From Typha latifolia (lineage: Eukaryota; Streptophyta; Magnoliopsida; Poales; Typhaceae), in contig CM034099.1 of the NCBI GenBank assembly GCA_019914945.1, positions 186,001 through 250,000 of the forward strand: DNA of 64,000 bases, in the 5' to 3' direction. The stretch's first letter is position 1, and the number at the start of each line of letters is the position of its first letter. Below are positions 34,709-47,700 of the stretch, in pieces. The position numbers and the translations under genes are program-made. The notes beneath the pieces are model-generated. The model worked only from the letters and a program-made list of their open reading frames with translations. It did no database searches and was not told the DNA's origin.

Positions 34709-37700
34709 TTATGGTTCGAAAACCATATTCTCTGCCTCCTTCTTTATTGAGTGGAAGAGCACCGACGAAAGATAGCGTTCGCCAAAGCTCGGAAAAATCA
34801 CCTGTACCCAGTGCAAGAAAAGGAATGCAGTAAGTTACCACCCAAAAAGCACCAGCAAAAGTGCAGATTAAAATCAGTCAACAATTATGAGGGAAAGTAT
34901 ATTAACATGAGAAAGTATAAATAGACGCATCACAAAAGTAATTAATAGACAGCTCAAGGTAAAAGAGTTTCAATTAAGTATATCAACATAGACAAAGTCC
35001 TAGCAGCAATTTGTGTTTATACTCTGATTAATTGACTACATGACTCAAATATCCAGAGAAAGACCAATGAAAGACAGAATACAAGAGAAGTATATATGCA
35101 TCGAAAAAAGTGAGAACTTACAACAATAAGCTTTCCCTTGTTTTCTGGCCTTTGTGCAATCTTTATGGCAGCAGCGGCGGCGGCCCCAGATGATATACCA
35201 ACCTGAAATAGAGAACCAACTTACCATCACCATTAAAGGATCTCCCACCATGGCACAGGCACATCTAAATTTTAGAAAAAAAGTGAAAACTACTGAGAAA
35301 CTGATGTTTGCTGCTTTTGCAACTCACCAGGAGCCCTTCTTTCAAGGCTAGAAGCTTAGCCATCTCAATAGATTCATCACTGGAGACCTGGAAAATGCAT
35401 ATAACAACAAGAACAAGGTCAAAGGCTGCTCAATACAAGTTTTCTATGAAGTCCTTTTAAGCGTTGAGGAGTACGTAACTTCCTAATGAAATTCATATCT
35501 ACAAGAACTTTATTCTGAACTACCAACATTGTTGCTTATGAAATAGATTTCTTAATCAATTTGAGTCTCATGTTCGAATTAAACATCAATGATAGATAGC
35601 TTTATTTCATACCGACTCTACTACAAATGTGCTTTGGTGCTTCACAATCTTACCTTTATGGTGTCTAAACATCAATGATAGATAGCTTTATTTCATACCG
35701 ACTCTACTACAAATGTGCCTTGGTGCTTCACAATCTTACCTTTATGGTGTTTAATTACCACCTTGGGATAATGTGGAATTAATCATCCTTAGTATCTACT
35801 CAACAGAATGATATATTCAATGGAAGAACTAATGCCATTCTCCAGTCCAGGACTTATGTTTGGTCTGCACTAGACTGTGCATGGGATGACTAGAATGGAG
35901 GAAACTCTTCATACAAAACACCAACATTACTCTAAGCATTAATATCAATCATCAAACATACAAGAATGATGATGTATTTCTTTTATCACATCATCAAATC
36001 TACAAATAATCTTCCTATATGTGTCTTCCAAGCTGTCATAGACCCTTCGTGAGTTAAATCGGTTGTCAGTTTTTGCTTGTACAGTTAAAAGCATGCCATA
36101 TATAGCCCATTGTACAATACTATGTTGTGTGCGTTTCCATGTCACAGGGGAGCTTATCATCACTCATCAACCCTCATAAGTGGCCATGACAGATTATGTG
36201 CCAAACTTGGCGGCTGATTCACCTTAATTTGAAACTAAAAAAGGTAATGAGGTAGACCAGGAGACTAGGCCAGTGTAATAGGACAGATAAAGCACTGGGT
36301 TTAGTTTAGATTAGTATGTTTCTTCTCATTCATGTCATGCAAGACAACAGAACAGAATTGACCACATACAGGGGTTGATAATAGGCATGAAAACATGCCA
36401 TAGTAGAAACTTTTTTTAAAGTGGAACAGACAAAAAAGAAACAAAAACATTACAATATTATTTAATTCATATAGACTAAAAGGTTGTTCTGTTAATGTTT
36501 TAGTCCAACTTGAATGAACTCTACGAGCTCAAAGGCTCATCTTTCATTGGCTTCTTACTATTATAAGATCCTAGAGTGCCTCCTTCCTATAACACCAGCA
36601 GCTAGGCCCCAATTTCAAGTTTATATTGACCTTACCTTCATTTGGTATTGTCCTCAGGCCTATTATATTAGGGCTGTCAAAAAAGTTTGTGGGCTTGGCT
36701 CGAGCTCTAAATGAACTGAGCCGACCTGATTTTTTAGGCTCAAATGTGTTATCTAGCCAAGCCGAGCTGGAGCTAGCTCGCTCGATTAGGCTAGACATCG
36801 TAGCAATATATATATATATATATATTGCTAATCCTTACAAGGGATAGTATATAAAGTGGATTACATGAATGCAATCCATTTGTTTTTGACAGCCTGTGAC
36901 CTACCACCACATGAAGACAAAAAAATCATGTCACCTTTCCACTTAAATGGATAAAACCCACCAGCAGCATGTGACCCACCACCAAGGTGAAGTTTCCTGT
37001 CACTATTCCTCGGTCTAATACAGCCATGAGCAGAGAAGAAGACTTCCTTCCTCTCCTCTTTCATGCTCCGATGGAGATCGCTTCACCCCCTTTCTCTAGA
37101 TGGAACCATCAAGGTGTGGGATAACCACTCTGGCTCAATGGTGGCAGATTGGAAGGACCCAGATGTGGAGTCCACAATTTCTTGCATTTTATGTTATTAA
37201 ATTGAAAAAAAAATACTGATGCTCTTCCATTATTACTTCTCTTTCAAAGTTTCCCATTTGCTTCTTTAGCTCTCCGTTGCCAATCGGTGAACACTCTTCT
37301 ATGTCCGCCCCTAAACCCTCCCATCAAGCTGGAGAAGGGCTGAAGCGAGCTCAAGCCGGGAAAATCCAGTAATCGAGCCGAACCAAGCTGGGCTCAGCTT
37401 GCTCAAGTTCGGCTCGTTTACACCCCCTATATTGTATAGTTCAAAATTGATATCTATTTATTCAGTACTCATTTTCTTCTAGTTCCACCTCCGTAAGTGA
37501 ACCTAGGCTTTTTCGAGCTGCAACAATGCTCACTCTATTTGTTCTTCTGTATGGTGCCACAGGAGCCCTTGGCTTGTAGCAAGGCCAAATTACTCAATGT
37601 TAATTTTAATATTATTTTATTATTTTGATATGTATAGCATACCACCTAACAAATAGCACATAATAGTGAGTGTACCATTACTTATCCTGAACCTCCTCCT

Positions 37701-39986
37701 TGACCCAGTGCTCCCCTCTCCAGCTATTGTCACTGTTTCAAATAACCTTCCTAATAGGCTTCCCAAATTTTATAAGTTCATCACACTTTGCAAATATCCT
37801 TATACGCATGCATTGAGGATGACCTTTCTAGTGGTTGACAATAAATAGTTCAAACTTCCGGCGTGTTGCTATTACATGACATGATAATAAAGCTAGACAG
37901 CCTCCCAATTATACTCTTATCAAATAATTCAAGACCAACTATGCTAACTCAGGGAGGAGACCAATACTGGTGCCACCAACAATGAAGCACAACTGCACAA
38001 TCCATAAGATCAGAAACATTATTTAATTCTTACTTGGATAACTTCATCAAGGAGGTTAACATCCAAAACACCAGGAATAAAGCCAGCACCAATCCCTTGG
38101 ATCTTATGTGGGCCTGAGACAGTCAAAAAACATCATGCAGATGAAATATTTCAACAAACACATACTGATGCAGGACAGAAAATGATGGTTATACTATCTC
38201 TTACTAATAAATGGACAATGGGTTTTGATATTTTAAGCTATACATGGAAGATGAGGGCATGCTATAAAATGATAAACAGCATAAACTTTGCATACAACAA
38301 CAACTTGGTGTGGTCAAGAGGAAACATGGAACCATGTCATTGCGCAACTAGCAATGCTTGACCACTGACCAGGCTTTGAACAAGGTCAAAAGAAAGTATA
38401 TAAGATGCAGAAAAGAAACTTGTAGTAATTCATATATTCAGAATGTCAACTTTACAGTAGCTTTCTAGTGCTATTAAGAAGGAAAAGTACATTAGACAGA
38501 CAAAATAATGTGGTAAGAATCATATGAAGACTTTTAGCCACATATTATTGCCTTGTATATTCTAGGAAAAGAGGAAAAAAATGTACTTATGATGACCTAC
38601 CAGGCTTTCCACCAGATAGAATTGCACTTTCTGCTGGTTCCACACCGTACAGCTTCAAACAAAATAAAGTAGATCAGTGCAGATATGTGCAAGTTTTATG
38701 CACTAAGCTGCAAAATAGAACCACTGAATAGATTATTAAAGATAAAAATTACCTTAATATCAGGATTTTGTTCCTTGAGATATTTCCCTGTTCCAGTAAT
38801 TGTACCCCCAGTTCCAATGCCAGAGACAAAGATATCCACTTTGCCGGCTGTTCCTTTCCAGATCTCTGGTCCAGTTGTTTCATAGTGAACCTGTTATCCA
38901 AACACAGATATGGTCAAATAGTGTTCCACATGGCAGGTCAAACTTTTATACAGCAAGGAATGATGGATACCTTAGGGTTAGATGGATTCTCAAATTGTTG
39001 AAGAATATATGAATTGGGTGTCTTCGCAGCCAGTTCCTCAGCCTTTTGAACAGCACCTTTCATACCCAAAACTGGATCAGTGAGGACCAGTTCAGCACCA
39101 AAAGCCTTGAGGATGATCCTTCTCTCTAGGCTCATGGAAGCTGGCATCGTGAGGGTGAGCTTGTAACCCTTGGCAGCAGCCATAAAGGCCAGTCCTATGC
39201 CAGTGTTACCGCTGGTAGGCTCAATAAGGACGCTCTTTAAAAATCATTTCAGGCACAAAGAAATATGGAGAACATCAGGTTAGTATTACACTAATATTTG
39301 ACAGCACATGCTTGCACATAACCATAATTTATTCTCTAAAGTTGTTTGACATTGTAGGTCTAGGTTATAATGCAGGTCCAAAGCTAAGTCCCAGTAGATT
39401 TAAGTAAGATAAATCCTTGGGGTGCTTACTTCCTTCTTTTGAGTATCTTTGGTCATTTAGCAATAATCATAGGCAAACAAGAACAAGAATTTTCTATATT
39501 AAAATTCTATTTCAGAGCTTGTCTTGGTCTCATTCAGGCTGGCTCTAGAAATCTCTACCAAAGAAGTTGCTGACCTTTCCAGGAGTAATAAGGCCTTTCT
39601 CCTCTGCATCAGTGATCATACTATAACCAATCCTGCCAGTCACAAATCACCAAATAAAAAGAAACGATTAGAGAGGACATAAAACCTCCTTTCTCACATA
39701 GTATAACAGATGAAAAATAACAGTAAAAAACTTGCCTATCCTTAACACTGGAACAGGGCTCCATCATCTCAAGCTTAGCAGCAATTCGAGCAACACAACC
39801 ATCCACCACATTGTTGAGATACACCAGTGGAGTATTACCTATCAACTGGAAATTTTCCAAAAGCAAGACAATTACAAATGGTAACCTAATTCAAAACAGA
39901 AGATTCCCGATACTTAGCTAGAGAGACTTGAGTAGATAACATACTTCAGTGACATTATTTGCTATAGCGGGACTGACTTCACCCAT
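34709..39986 (-). CDS. cytosolic cysteine synthase, O-acetylserine (thiol)lyase
   Basis: Makes L-cysteine from O-acetyl-L-serine and sulfide, using pyridoxal phosphate, as the last step of sulfur assimilation. Ten exons: 39986-39945, 39845-39736, 39632-39575, 39234-38971, 38890-38753, 38652-38601, 38113-38034, 35387-35328, 35202-35122, 34801-34709. They total 978 nt, 325 residues, the standard cytosolic length. There is no transit peptide: the protein begins [21 protein letters not shown]49 in SSVKDR is the Schiff-base lysine. The substrate loop PTSGNTG is at about 76-82 and the phosphate-binding loop GIGTGGT follows in exon 5. The C-terminus, ERYLSSVLF then FEP, is complete. Intron 2 starts with a GC donor (AG then GCAAGT). 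Intron 7 is 2.65 kb and holds a hAT-like element and a tandem duplication. An acceptor at about 40001 (CTCGCAG) suggests a 5'UTR intron. Confidence 0.96.
35581..35752. repeat. 86-bp tandem duplication in cysteine synthase intron 7
   Basis: Two adjacent 86-bp copies, 35581-35666 and 35667-35752, both open with AAACATCAATGATAGATAGC and differ at only a few positions, for example GCTTTGG versus GCCTTGG. The very high identity means the duplication is young. It is purely intronic. Confidence 0.9.
36669..37429. mobile_element. 761-bp hAT-like non-autonomous element
   Basis: Termini are imperfect inverted repeats: TAGGGCTGTCAAAAAAG on the left and, read inward from the right, TAGGGGGTGTAAACGAG. 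The flanking 8-bp sequences are TATTATAT (36661-36668) and TATTGTAT (37430-37437), identical at 7 of 8 positions. That fits an aged hAT-type target-site duplication. Subterminal GGCTCGAGC/GAGCCGAAC words are also inverted. It contains a (TA)n tract near 36809-36832 and no intact transposase, so it was mobilised in trans if at all. It lies inside intron 7 of the cysteine synthase gene. Confidence 0.7.
39633..39735 (-). other. GC-AG intron of the cysteine synthase gene
   Basis: The exon ends GATAG and the intron starts GCAAGTTTTT, which is the strong GC-AG donor consensus AG then GCAAGT. The acceptor is CTGGCAG. This joins VKD-R to IGYSM in the known family sequence, so the GC donor is required by the reading frame. 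Confidence 0.85.
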
Positions 39987-40003
39987 TTTGCAGGTTTACT
40001 GCG

Positions 40004-41729
40004 AGAAAGTAAGAGTTTATAAATAAAACACAAAGAAAAAGATAATAAGAAGTCTGTTTTCCTCTTTGTTGCAAAAGAAATCACAAATAAGAGATAGAAA
40101 ATTGCAAAATCACTCCACCAATTACTAATTCTACGGTTGAGCCTTATTGCTTTTAAAATCTAGCGCTCGTATTTCTGTTAACATCATCCAATAGCGTGCC
40201 AAAAAAGTAAGAAGATTGCATGCCCAAAACACACGCCCAATCCTTGATTAACAACAGATCTGAAAGGAATCTAAGGCATTTCATTTTTTAAATACACCAA
40301 AAGGAATGAAATTTCTGTTTTGAAAGCAAGTTCTTAACGATTTACATGAAACTTAACAACAATCTTGAATACAAGCACATCGAATGTATCTCTCAAAAAG
40401 ATCATCCGAGAAGGCAAAAAGTGATATTTTTACGGCACTGAACTAACCGAAGGACGAACCCAGAATCCTGTGAGAACCGAAATCTCTCAGATGCCAAGGC
40501 TAGCAGAATGGGAGATGAGATTGATTTTCTACCTAAAACAAACGCCTTATTGTTGCAAATAGCAGCGTAATCTCCGTTGAAATTGTCGGAAGACGAGACT
40601 TTCAATGGATGACGCAAATCGAGCTTTGGATGCTTCTCGAAAATCGCAACAACCTACAAAATCTGTGTGCTGCGTTGCGTTCCACCCAGAAATATATAAA
40701 TAAATAAATATATATATATATATCCAACATTAGCTGAATTTAATTAACCATAAATAAAATACAACTGAGATTAAAAAAAAAAGAGAGACTATTTTATATT
40801 TGTATAAATTATTAAAAATAGTTTAAAAGCTATCTAATATTATAGTACAACAAAAATATTTTATTTTATATGAGGAAAAATTATTGATAAATATTTTATA
40901 ATAAAATTCAAAAAGAGTATTTAATTATTTATATATTTATTTTTTAATTTGATAATGATTTGTTAGAAATATTTTATTAAAAATTAATTATAATGATAAT
41001 TCTAAAAGAGTAAAAACAAAAACAAAATTTAGTAATAATTTTAATATTTTAAAAAATTTCAGTAAGAATTATATATATATATATATATATATATTAATAT
41101 TCAGTGATTATGAGTCAGTATATTATAGGCCATAGATAAAGAGATTAATCCTTCCTAATAAATAGATCAGATACAATTAAGCAAATATATTTTTAAGAAA
41201 TGGGTTGAAGCAAAGGTAAATCATACGCATATAATAATACTCTTTGATAAAAAATTTACTAAATATAAATTATATATCAACGGAGGAGATCAATTGCTAC
41301 GCTATAAGCTATAATAGTGGCTTGACCGAGAAACACAACCGCAGGTGTGTAGATAAGATTTTTTTTGTTTGGTAGCTGACCTGTGCTGATGACTTTACCA
41401 TCGCTGTGATGGAGATGTGAAATAATTTAATTTAATTTAATTTATTTTATTTTATTTTAGTCCTCTTCCGCCTCTCTCTCATGGGCCGGCCCGTTCATAT
41501 CGCCCGTAGTTGGGTTCGTGGGTAAGGCCCAGCCAGGCCTGGCAGAGAGAAATCGAGAATATACGTGGCTCCGTGGACCGACTACGGACTATATGAATAA
41601 CGCACGCCATCCAGCGGCCGCGACAGTTCCTAAACCGAGAAGGAAAGGTCACTCCTCTTCTTTCCCAGATCTCTTCCCTCACCTCGATGGAACCCTAATT
41701 CCTTCTCATCCCCGCCTAATCGGTCATCC
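40004..41729. promoter_or_regulatory. divergent promoter region, cysteine synthase (-) and XS gene (+)
   Basis: The cysteine synthase leader probably runs from about 40665 with an intron ending at 40001. From 40690 to 41280 the DNA is extremely AT-rich, with (TA)n tracts near 40708-40727 and 41069-41094. On the XS side, 41480-41530 carries TGGGCC and GGCCCA site II-like words, followed by a GC-richer leader up to the ATG at 41730. The two genes are transcribed away from each other and may share part of this region. No gene is seen inside it. Confidence 0.45.
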
Positions 41730-44700
41730 ATGAAGAACTACAAGTCATCGGCGAAGCCTTCATCCCACAAAGGCCCCTCCTCCTCAGTCGGCGGCTCCGC
41801 CTCGGGCAACCGCAAATCCCGGTGGGAATCCGATTCCAAGCCCTCCTCTGACCACCACCAAGTCGTACCCGACGCCAAGCCTTCGAAACCCAAGGACAAC
41901 CCCTCTGCCGCCTCTCCGGCGGCGCCGCCTCTCCCAGCCTCCCTCCGCCCTCCTCCCTCCGCCGCCGCTGCTGCTGGACCCCCCTTTCTCCTCCCCGACC
42001 CTGCTGCAATCCCTCCTCCTCCCCCTTATGGATTCCACAACCTCGAGCGCCGCACTATCGTTCTTGCCGACGGAAGCGTCCGCTCCTACTTCGCCCTCCC
42101 ACCCGACTACCCCTTAGACACTGCCTTTGGCTCTGCTGGCCGCCCAGGTTACGGACATGGCCCGGAGACCGGCCTAGGCTTAGGGTTTGATAAGCGCTTC
42201 CCACCCCCAGGGGCCCGATTCAGCCCAGAGGACTTCCGCGAGCCGCCGCCCTATGGCCGTGGACCTCCGCCGCAGCATGATTACTGGGCGTCGCTTGGAC
42301 TCGATGGCCCGCAGGAAGGCGGTGCATCGTCGCTGAAGAGGAAGTACGGGGAGGAGGACGAGTTCGCATGGCACAGGCAGCATGTGATGCAGTACGGGAA
42401 TTCTAGTGCTAATCCCAATAGGTTCCCTTTGGGGCCTGGCGGAAGCCCATTCCGGCATGGTGATCGTGATGATGTGAGGTTATCGAAGCAGGCGAAGCTT
42501 GGGGGCGAAGATTACGAGGACTTTCCCTCACGGAGGAGGCGACATGATGATTTGCCTCCGGTTCAGGTGGATGTGGATAGGCAGGCATTGAAGAGGGCGT
42601 TTCTTAGGTTGTCAAAGACAATCAATGAAAGCTCGAACCAGAAGAAGAATTATTTGGAGAACGGGAAGAACGGGCCTTTGCAGTGCATTGTTTGCGGCAG
42701 GTTTGGTTACACCGGATATATATATATATATATATATATTTTTACTTCTTTACTCTTTCTGAAACTCAATCCTTCTATTTTGTTAACCAAAATTTGGACA
42801 TCTTTGGCTGCCTCCTTTGCTTATATGTCTCTTTACGTTGTGATGCAGGAATTTTATCTTATGCCTGTGATGATGTGATTATTTCTTCTCTTTTTATTTA
42901 ATCAAGATTCTGTTATCTGACTTGTTTGGATATAACATTCATGGCAAGTTGTGCAGGAATATTTACAAGTTTTTTATTTTGGATATTATTGCAGTTGCTC
43001 TATGGTTATCTAGACATCTTTAGGGCTGTTTGGCTTAATATATTTGGAAAAACTGCATCTACACATATAAAGTATAATATAAAAAATCAGTTTTTAGTTT
43101 ATGGATTATATGAAATATCCTATCCAAGGACTAAAATAGCCTCACATGCAGCGTCTTTACATTCACTTCAATTAAGTGGATGTTAAAATATATTCTCTCA
43201 ATTTTCAATTGGAAGAAAAGAGGGAAGACATAAGACTTTTGTTTACATTGGTTTCTTATTTAACATCATAGATTTTGTATCTTGAAACAGAGAAAACCAA
43301 ATGACCCTTTTGTCATTTACTCATCTTTGATTGTTATTTTTGAGATGTTATCATGTTATGAATTGATCTGAAACAGGCCACATCTTTCTAATCTTTTCAT
43401 TTGCTAAATCAGTCATATTATAGTATTTTCATCTAGTAATTTCCTTTGTGTGCTCATCCTATCCATTTTATTACTTTGTTTTCCCATTTTTATATATGTG
43501 GTATTATGTGCAGTGCCCAGTTACATGACAGTTGGGCATGCAAAATGAGTACATATTTTGGAAGTACTTCAACATACCATATATCCATCTATCTTCAATT
43601 ATGAACCCTTTTTTTTCTTTTTTGCTGAGGTAGTGAGGAATTCTAGAAAAAGGAGATTTTTAAAGTCAGCCTTAGATTGCATGAGATATATGAGAACGAT
43701 TCTTAAAATTGGAGAGCTTGTATAGCTTGAATTTTGATGAGGCTGAAATTGCCGAGTTAGACTTAGGATCATAATTTCTTGGATCTGTTGGATATGCACA
43801 TTAGAAAAATATCTTGTGGTCGCGCACCTATGCAGGAGACATGCTGTAGCGTAGTAAGTGAACTTTTCTTCTTACACAATTTTATATTTGTACTGGTTAT
43901 TGAAAATCTATCTTCAATTATTATGTATCTTTCTTTGGCTTTGATTTATAAGCAAAGTCAATTGAATACTATAGGATGTTCATCTAAAGCCATCTGCGAG
44001 GAACTTCCTTTCCATCCTTATTTGCAAGCAGGATTATGCAGAGTTAGAGTGACTCCTATAGTCCCACCAGGCTGTATGAGATTATTTCATCCACCAACTG
44101 AACTCAGTGCCTGGTGCATCTTTTTGCACAATATGCTTCTTTCCCTTGGTTGCATGAGCATGTGATTTTATTTGTTTGATATTGTTGGCCTGTGGATATG
44201 TCTTACTCTTGTAGTACTTGCTTTATGATGAAGTTGTTCATCTTATCTGAGGTTCCTTATTTGAAGCTTTCATGGAAGTTAGATGTGTGTGGCGTTCTCC
44301 TTTATAGAAATGCAATAAAGTAGTTGAACATACTTCAGCCTTTTGCTTTCTGTTAGTCTTACATCCTGTGTGTAGATCAATTGATGATTGGCCATGTGCT
44401 TGGGGAAATTTGTGGAGCTGTTCAGTCACAACAAAAATCAGTAAATAGGTAAACCTAACTATAGAGGGCAACGGTTGCCACTATTTTTTATGATGAGGTT
44501 GCTGACAGCATTAGAAATTACTGGTTTCATGCGGGACAAGGGATTGTTATTTGACCCCAAAAGAAAGTTGATGTACTTCTCCATGTGGAGCAACAAGCGT
44601 TTCTATATCTTTTCTTGCACCCCAAAGAAAATTGGTTGTTTGTTTGTATTTTGTATATCTAGTTATTCTTTTGCAACCCTTAGGGTAAAAGTTATCCTGT

Positions 44701-47700
44701 GAATTGTTTCGTAGATATTCGTCTATTGTTCTTTTACAGTAGGCATATTTTGTAGGCGTACTATTTCAATGTGTGATTGCGATAATCTTTTCACCTTTAT
44801 GGTAATATACTACTGTACTATATATATTATATAAGAACACGGAATTCTTGGACAGTGTGCATGAAATATTCTGGTAGATGTGATTTTGTCACTTCACAGG
44901 GTATTCTCTGTGGCTAGTTTAGGCTTTTATATTTGTCTATTGTTCTTTTACTTTAGATATTTGTCTATTGTTCTTTTACAGTAGTCATATTTTGTAGGCA
45001 TACTAATTCAATGTGTGATTGTGATAATTTTTCACCATTATGGTAGTATACTACTATACAATATATATTATATAAGAATACGGAATTCTTGGACACTGTG
45101 CATGAAATATTCTGGTAGATGTGACCTTGCCTCTTCACAGGGTATTCTTTGTGGCTAGTTTAAACTTTTTCCCTCTTATCATGTGCTACTCACATGACAT
45201 CATAGTTTACTACAGGTGATTAAAATGGTATATAAGCCAAGCAGTGGCATTTCTTGGAGACATGGTTTTAGTTTCTTTCCATATTGAGCACAACTGATAT
45301 GATTCTGCACATGCTTTATGCATATGCACATTTTCTCACATTCTTTTGAACTATGGACTTAGAATTAAGCACTAACAATTGGTTGAGATTTCTTCACTTG
45401 AATGTTCTGCTTGTGTTTCTTAAAGCATGTCCAGTGCCACCTCTGAGTGTCCAATATGTTATGCAGATTTCCTTTTTTTCTTTTTGTCCTTTTCGTTGTT
45501 GGACAATTTGTGTACCATGTATGATTGGCAGAAGACACAAAATGGTTGTACCTTTTTGTTCTTAGGTGAGATCAACACAAAATGGTTGTACCTTTTTGTT
45601 CTTAGGTGAGATCAACACAAAATGGTTGTACCTTTTTGTACCAGAAAGAGTACTTCCTTGATCCAGTATGTTGCTTATTTTTCATGTTCTAAGCTAGCCG
45701 GGGGCACTTATCACTCATGCAGGAGTGTATGTCTTATTTCTGAGATAGTAGTTTCTTTCCATGTGGAATGTGTTTATTTGCCTCTGTTGGCTTGTTTGTA
45801 CCTTAGAAAGATATTTTTTATATCTTAAAGTACAATCTTCCTCCTTTATTTTGACTCCTATATAGAGAAATATTGAAGGGTTGCTACTTGGTTGCATGAA
45901 TGTAAATTGACCTTTAAGTCTGGTCACACTACTTACTAATTGGAGCTGCAGGTTTCATGACAAATCTCTTATGATTTGCCTGGGCTACGACATCGATTTA
46001 AGTTCTAGAGGATTTTCTGGACTCATCTGAGTTTGTGTCATGCTGAATAAATTTATGTGTGCTGTTTGATATGCAATCAATAACCTGAAAATAATGTAAT
46101 TTGATGCTTGTGTGTGTACTTATGAGGTTCTGTTTCTTCTGAATACTAGATTGGCAGCATGATGATAATTAAAAACAATAATGAAGGGCCAACATCTATT
46201 TGAGGCTAGCTAAAATTTCTTCGTTGATGTCTGACTTGTATTAAGCCTCACATCCATTGCCGACACAAACCTTTTCATATTAAATGGACATATGGTCTAT
46301 GAGTGGGTGTTTTCATCTTATAATCTTTCCATATGTGTCAAATCTACTTTTGGATGGTTGTACTATTTCCTTTGGAACAGCGACTGTACATGTGTAAATA
46401 TCCATGTGAGCTAAGTTCAGCATGGCAAGATCTTTTGGTGAAAGCACCAGAATGCAACAGATTTTGTGCTAATGTGTAACAGTGTTTGAGGTTTTGTCTG
46501 TTTACCTCTGTTTGATACAGTAATGTTTGCCATTTATTTGCTGATTGCTTTGCAATGTAATCCTTCCTGCAAGTCCACTTCAGTAAGGTTACACATCACT
46601 GTTCTTTGTGTAGCAGTTTATATATGGTGTCTGGTGTTACCTTTTGATTGTTGGGGAAATATTCCCATTTTGAGGTTCGATTTATTTGAAGATGAAACTG
46701 AGTATAGCTGAGTCAATTATGTTTTTAGCCCATGACAGTTTTTAATTGTTCTATGCAGCTATCTGCTTGTTTGTGTTTGAAAAATCTGTAATGCAAGTTC
46801 ATTGATTTGATTTTGGACTTCTATGTCGGTGTGCTTGCATGCGTGTTTGTGACTTTTGTGTTTTCTTAAGGGTGCTAGCAGTGAGGTCTTGCTTGGGGCC
46901 CCTGGATTGTTAGTTTGGTCCTGCTTTCATCCCTTTGCTATATGGTAGAGCCTGATTACGAATGGGAACATATGGGCCCTTATTATTTATGGTTTCTTTG
47001 GCTATTATTTGCAGCCACCACACCGAGTTTTGCTTGAGCTTCCACTCCTAGTTTATCGGGGTCGCTTCTTTCTTCGATCCAAGTTCCTCATAATGTTTTT
47101 ATTTATCTTATTTATTGGTCTATTTCTTCCCCTTCCAGCAGCTTCCATTTTGAATTACTTTTGATGTACTTTACAACAACGATAGTCGTGCCATAGGCAC
47201 AGACCGTGCCGACTACTGGTCGGCACGGTACGTGCCGCGGCATTTGCCGGCCGTGCCGTAAGAGGAGAGAAAAAAAATAGATACTCCGTCGCCGCTTGCC
47301 GCTCTCTGATCGCCGCCGCCGTCGCCGTCGGGTGCCCTAGCCCGAGGGAGAAGAGATCGAGATCCACAACTTAAGTTTTAATCGATCTCTCTCTCTCGAT
47401 CTCTCTCTTAGTTTCTCTCTCACTCTCTCTCGGTCTCTTCTCCCTCGGGCTAGGGCACCCGACGCCGACGGCCACGGCAATCGGCAACGAGATTGATGGC
47501 GAGCGGCGGAACTATTAGAAGGGGTGCTGTACGGCACCCCTCATGCCATGTGCCGGTACGCCACCGGCACGGCTATCCTTGCTTTACAATCTGCTTTGGT
47601 TGCAGCCAAACAATTGCAAATGATAATTAGCAGTCCATTTGTGCTATTATCACGTTTCACTGTTACAATCATTTTTACTTCAATTGTTTAGGTGATGTCC

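Noticed and set aside
41716..42038. antisense Arg/Gly-rich open frames over XS exon 1
   Set aside because: Shadows of the Pro/Ala-rich coding strand.
43021..43200. GGGCTGTTTGGC, resembling a MITE terminus
   Set aside because: No matching inverted end (GCCAAACAGCCC-like) was found downstream.
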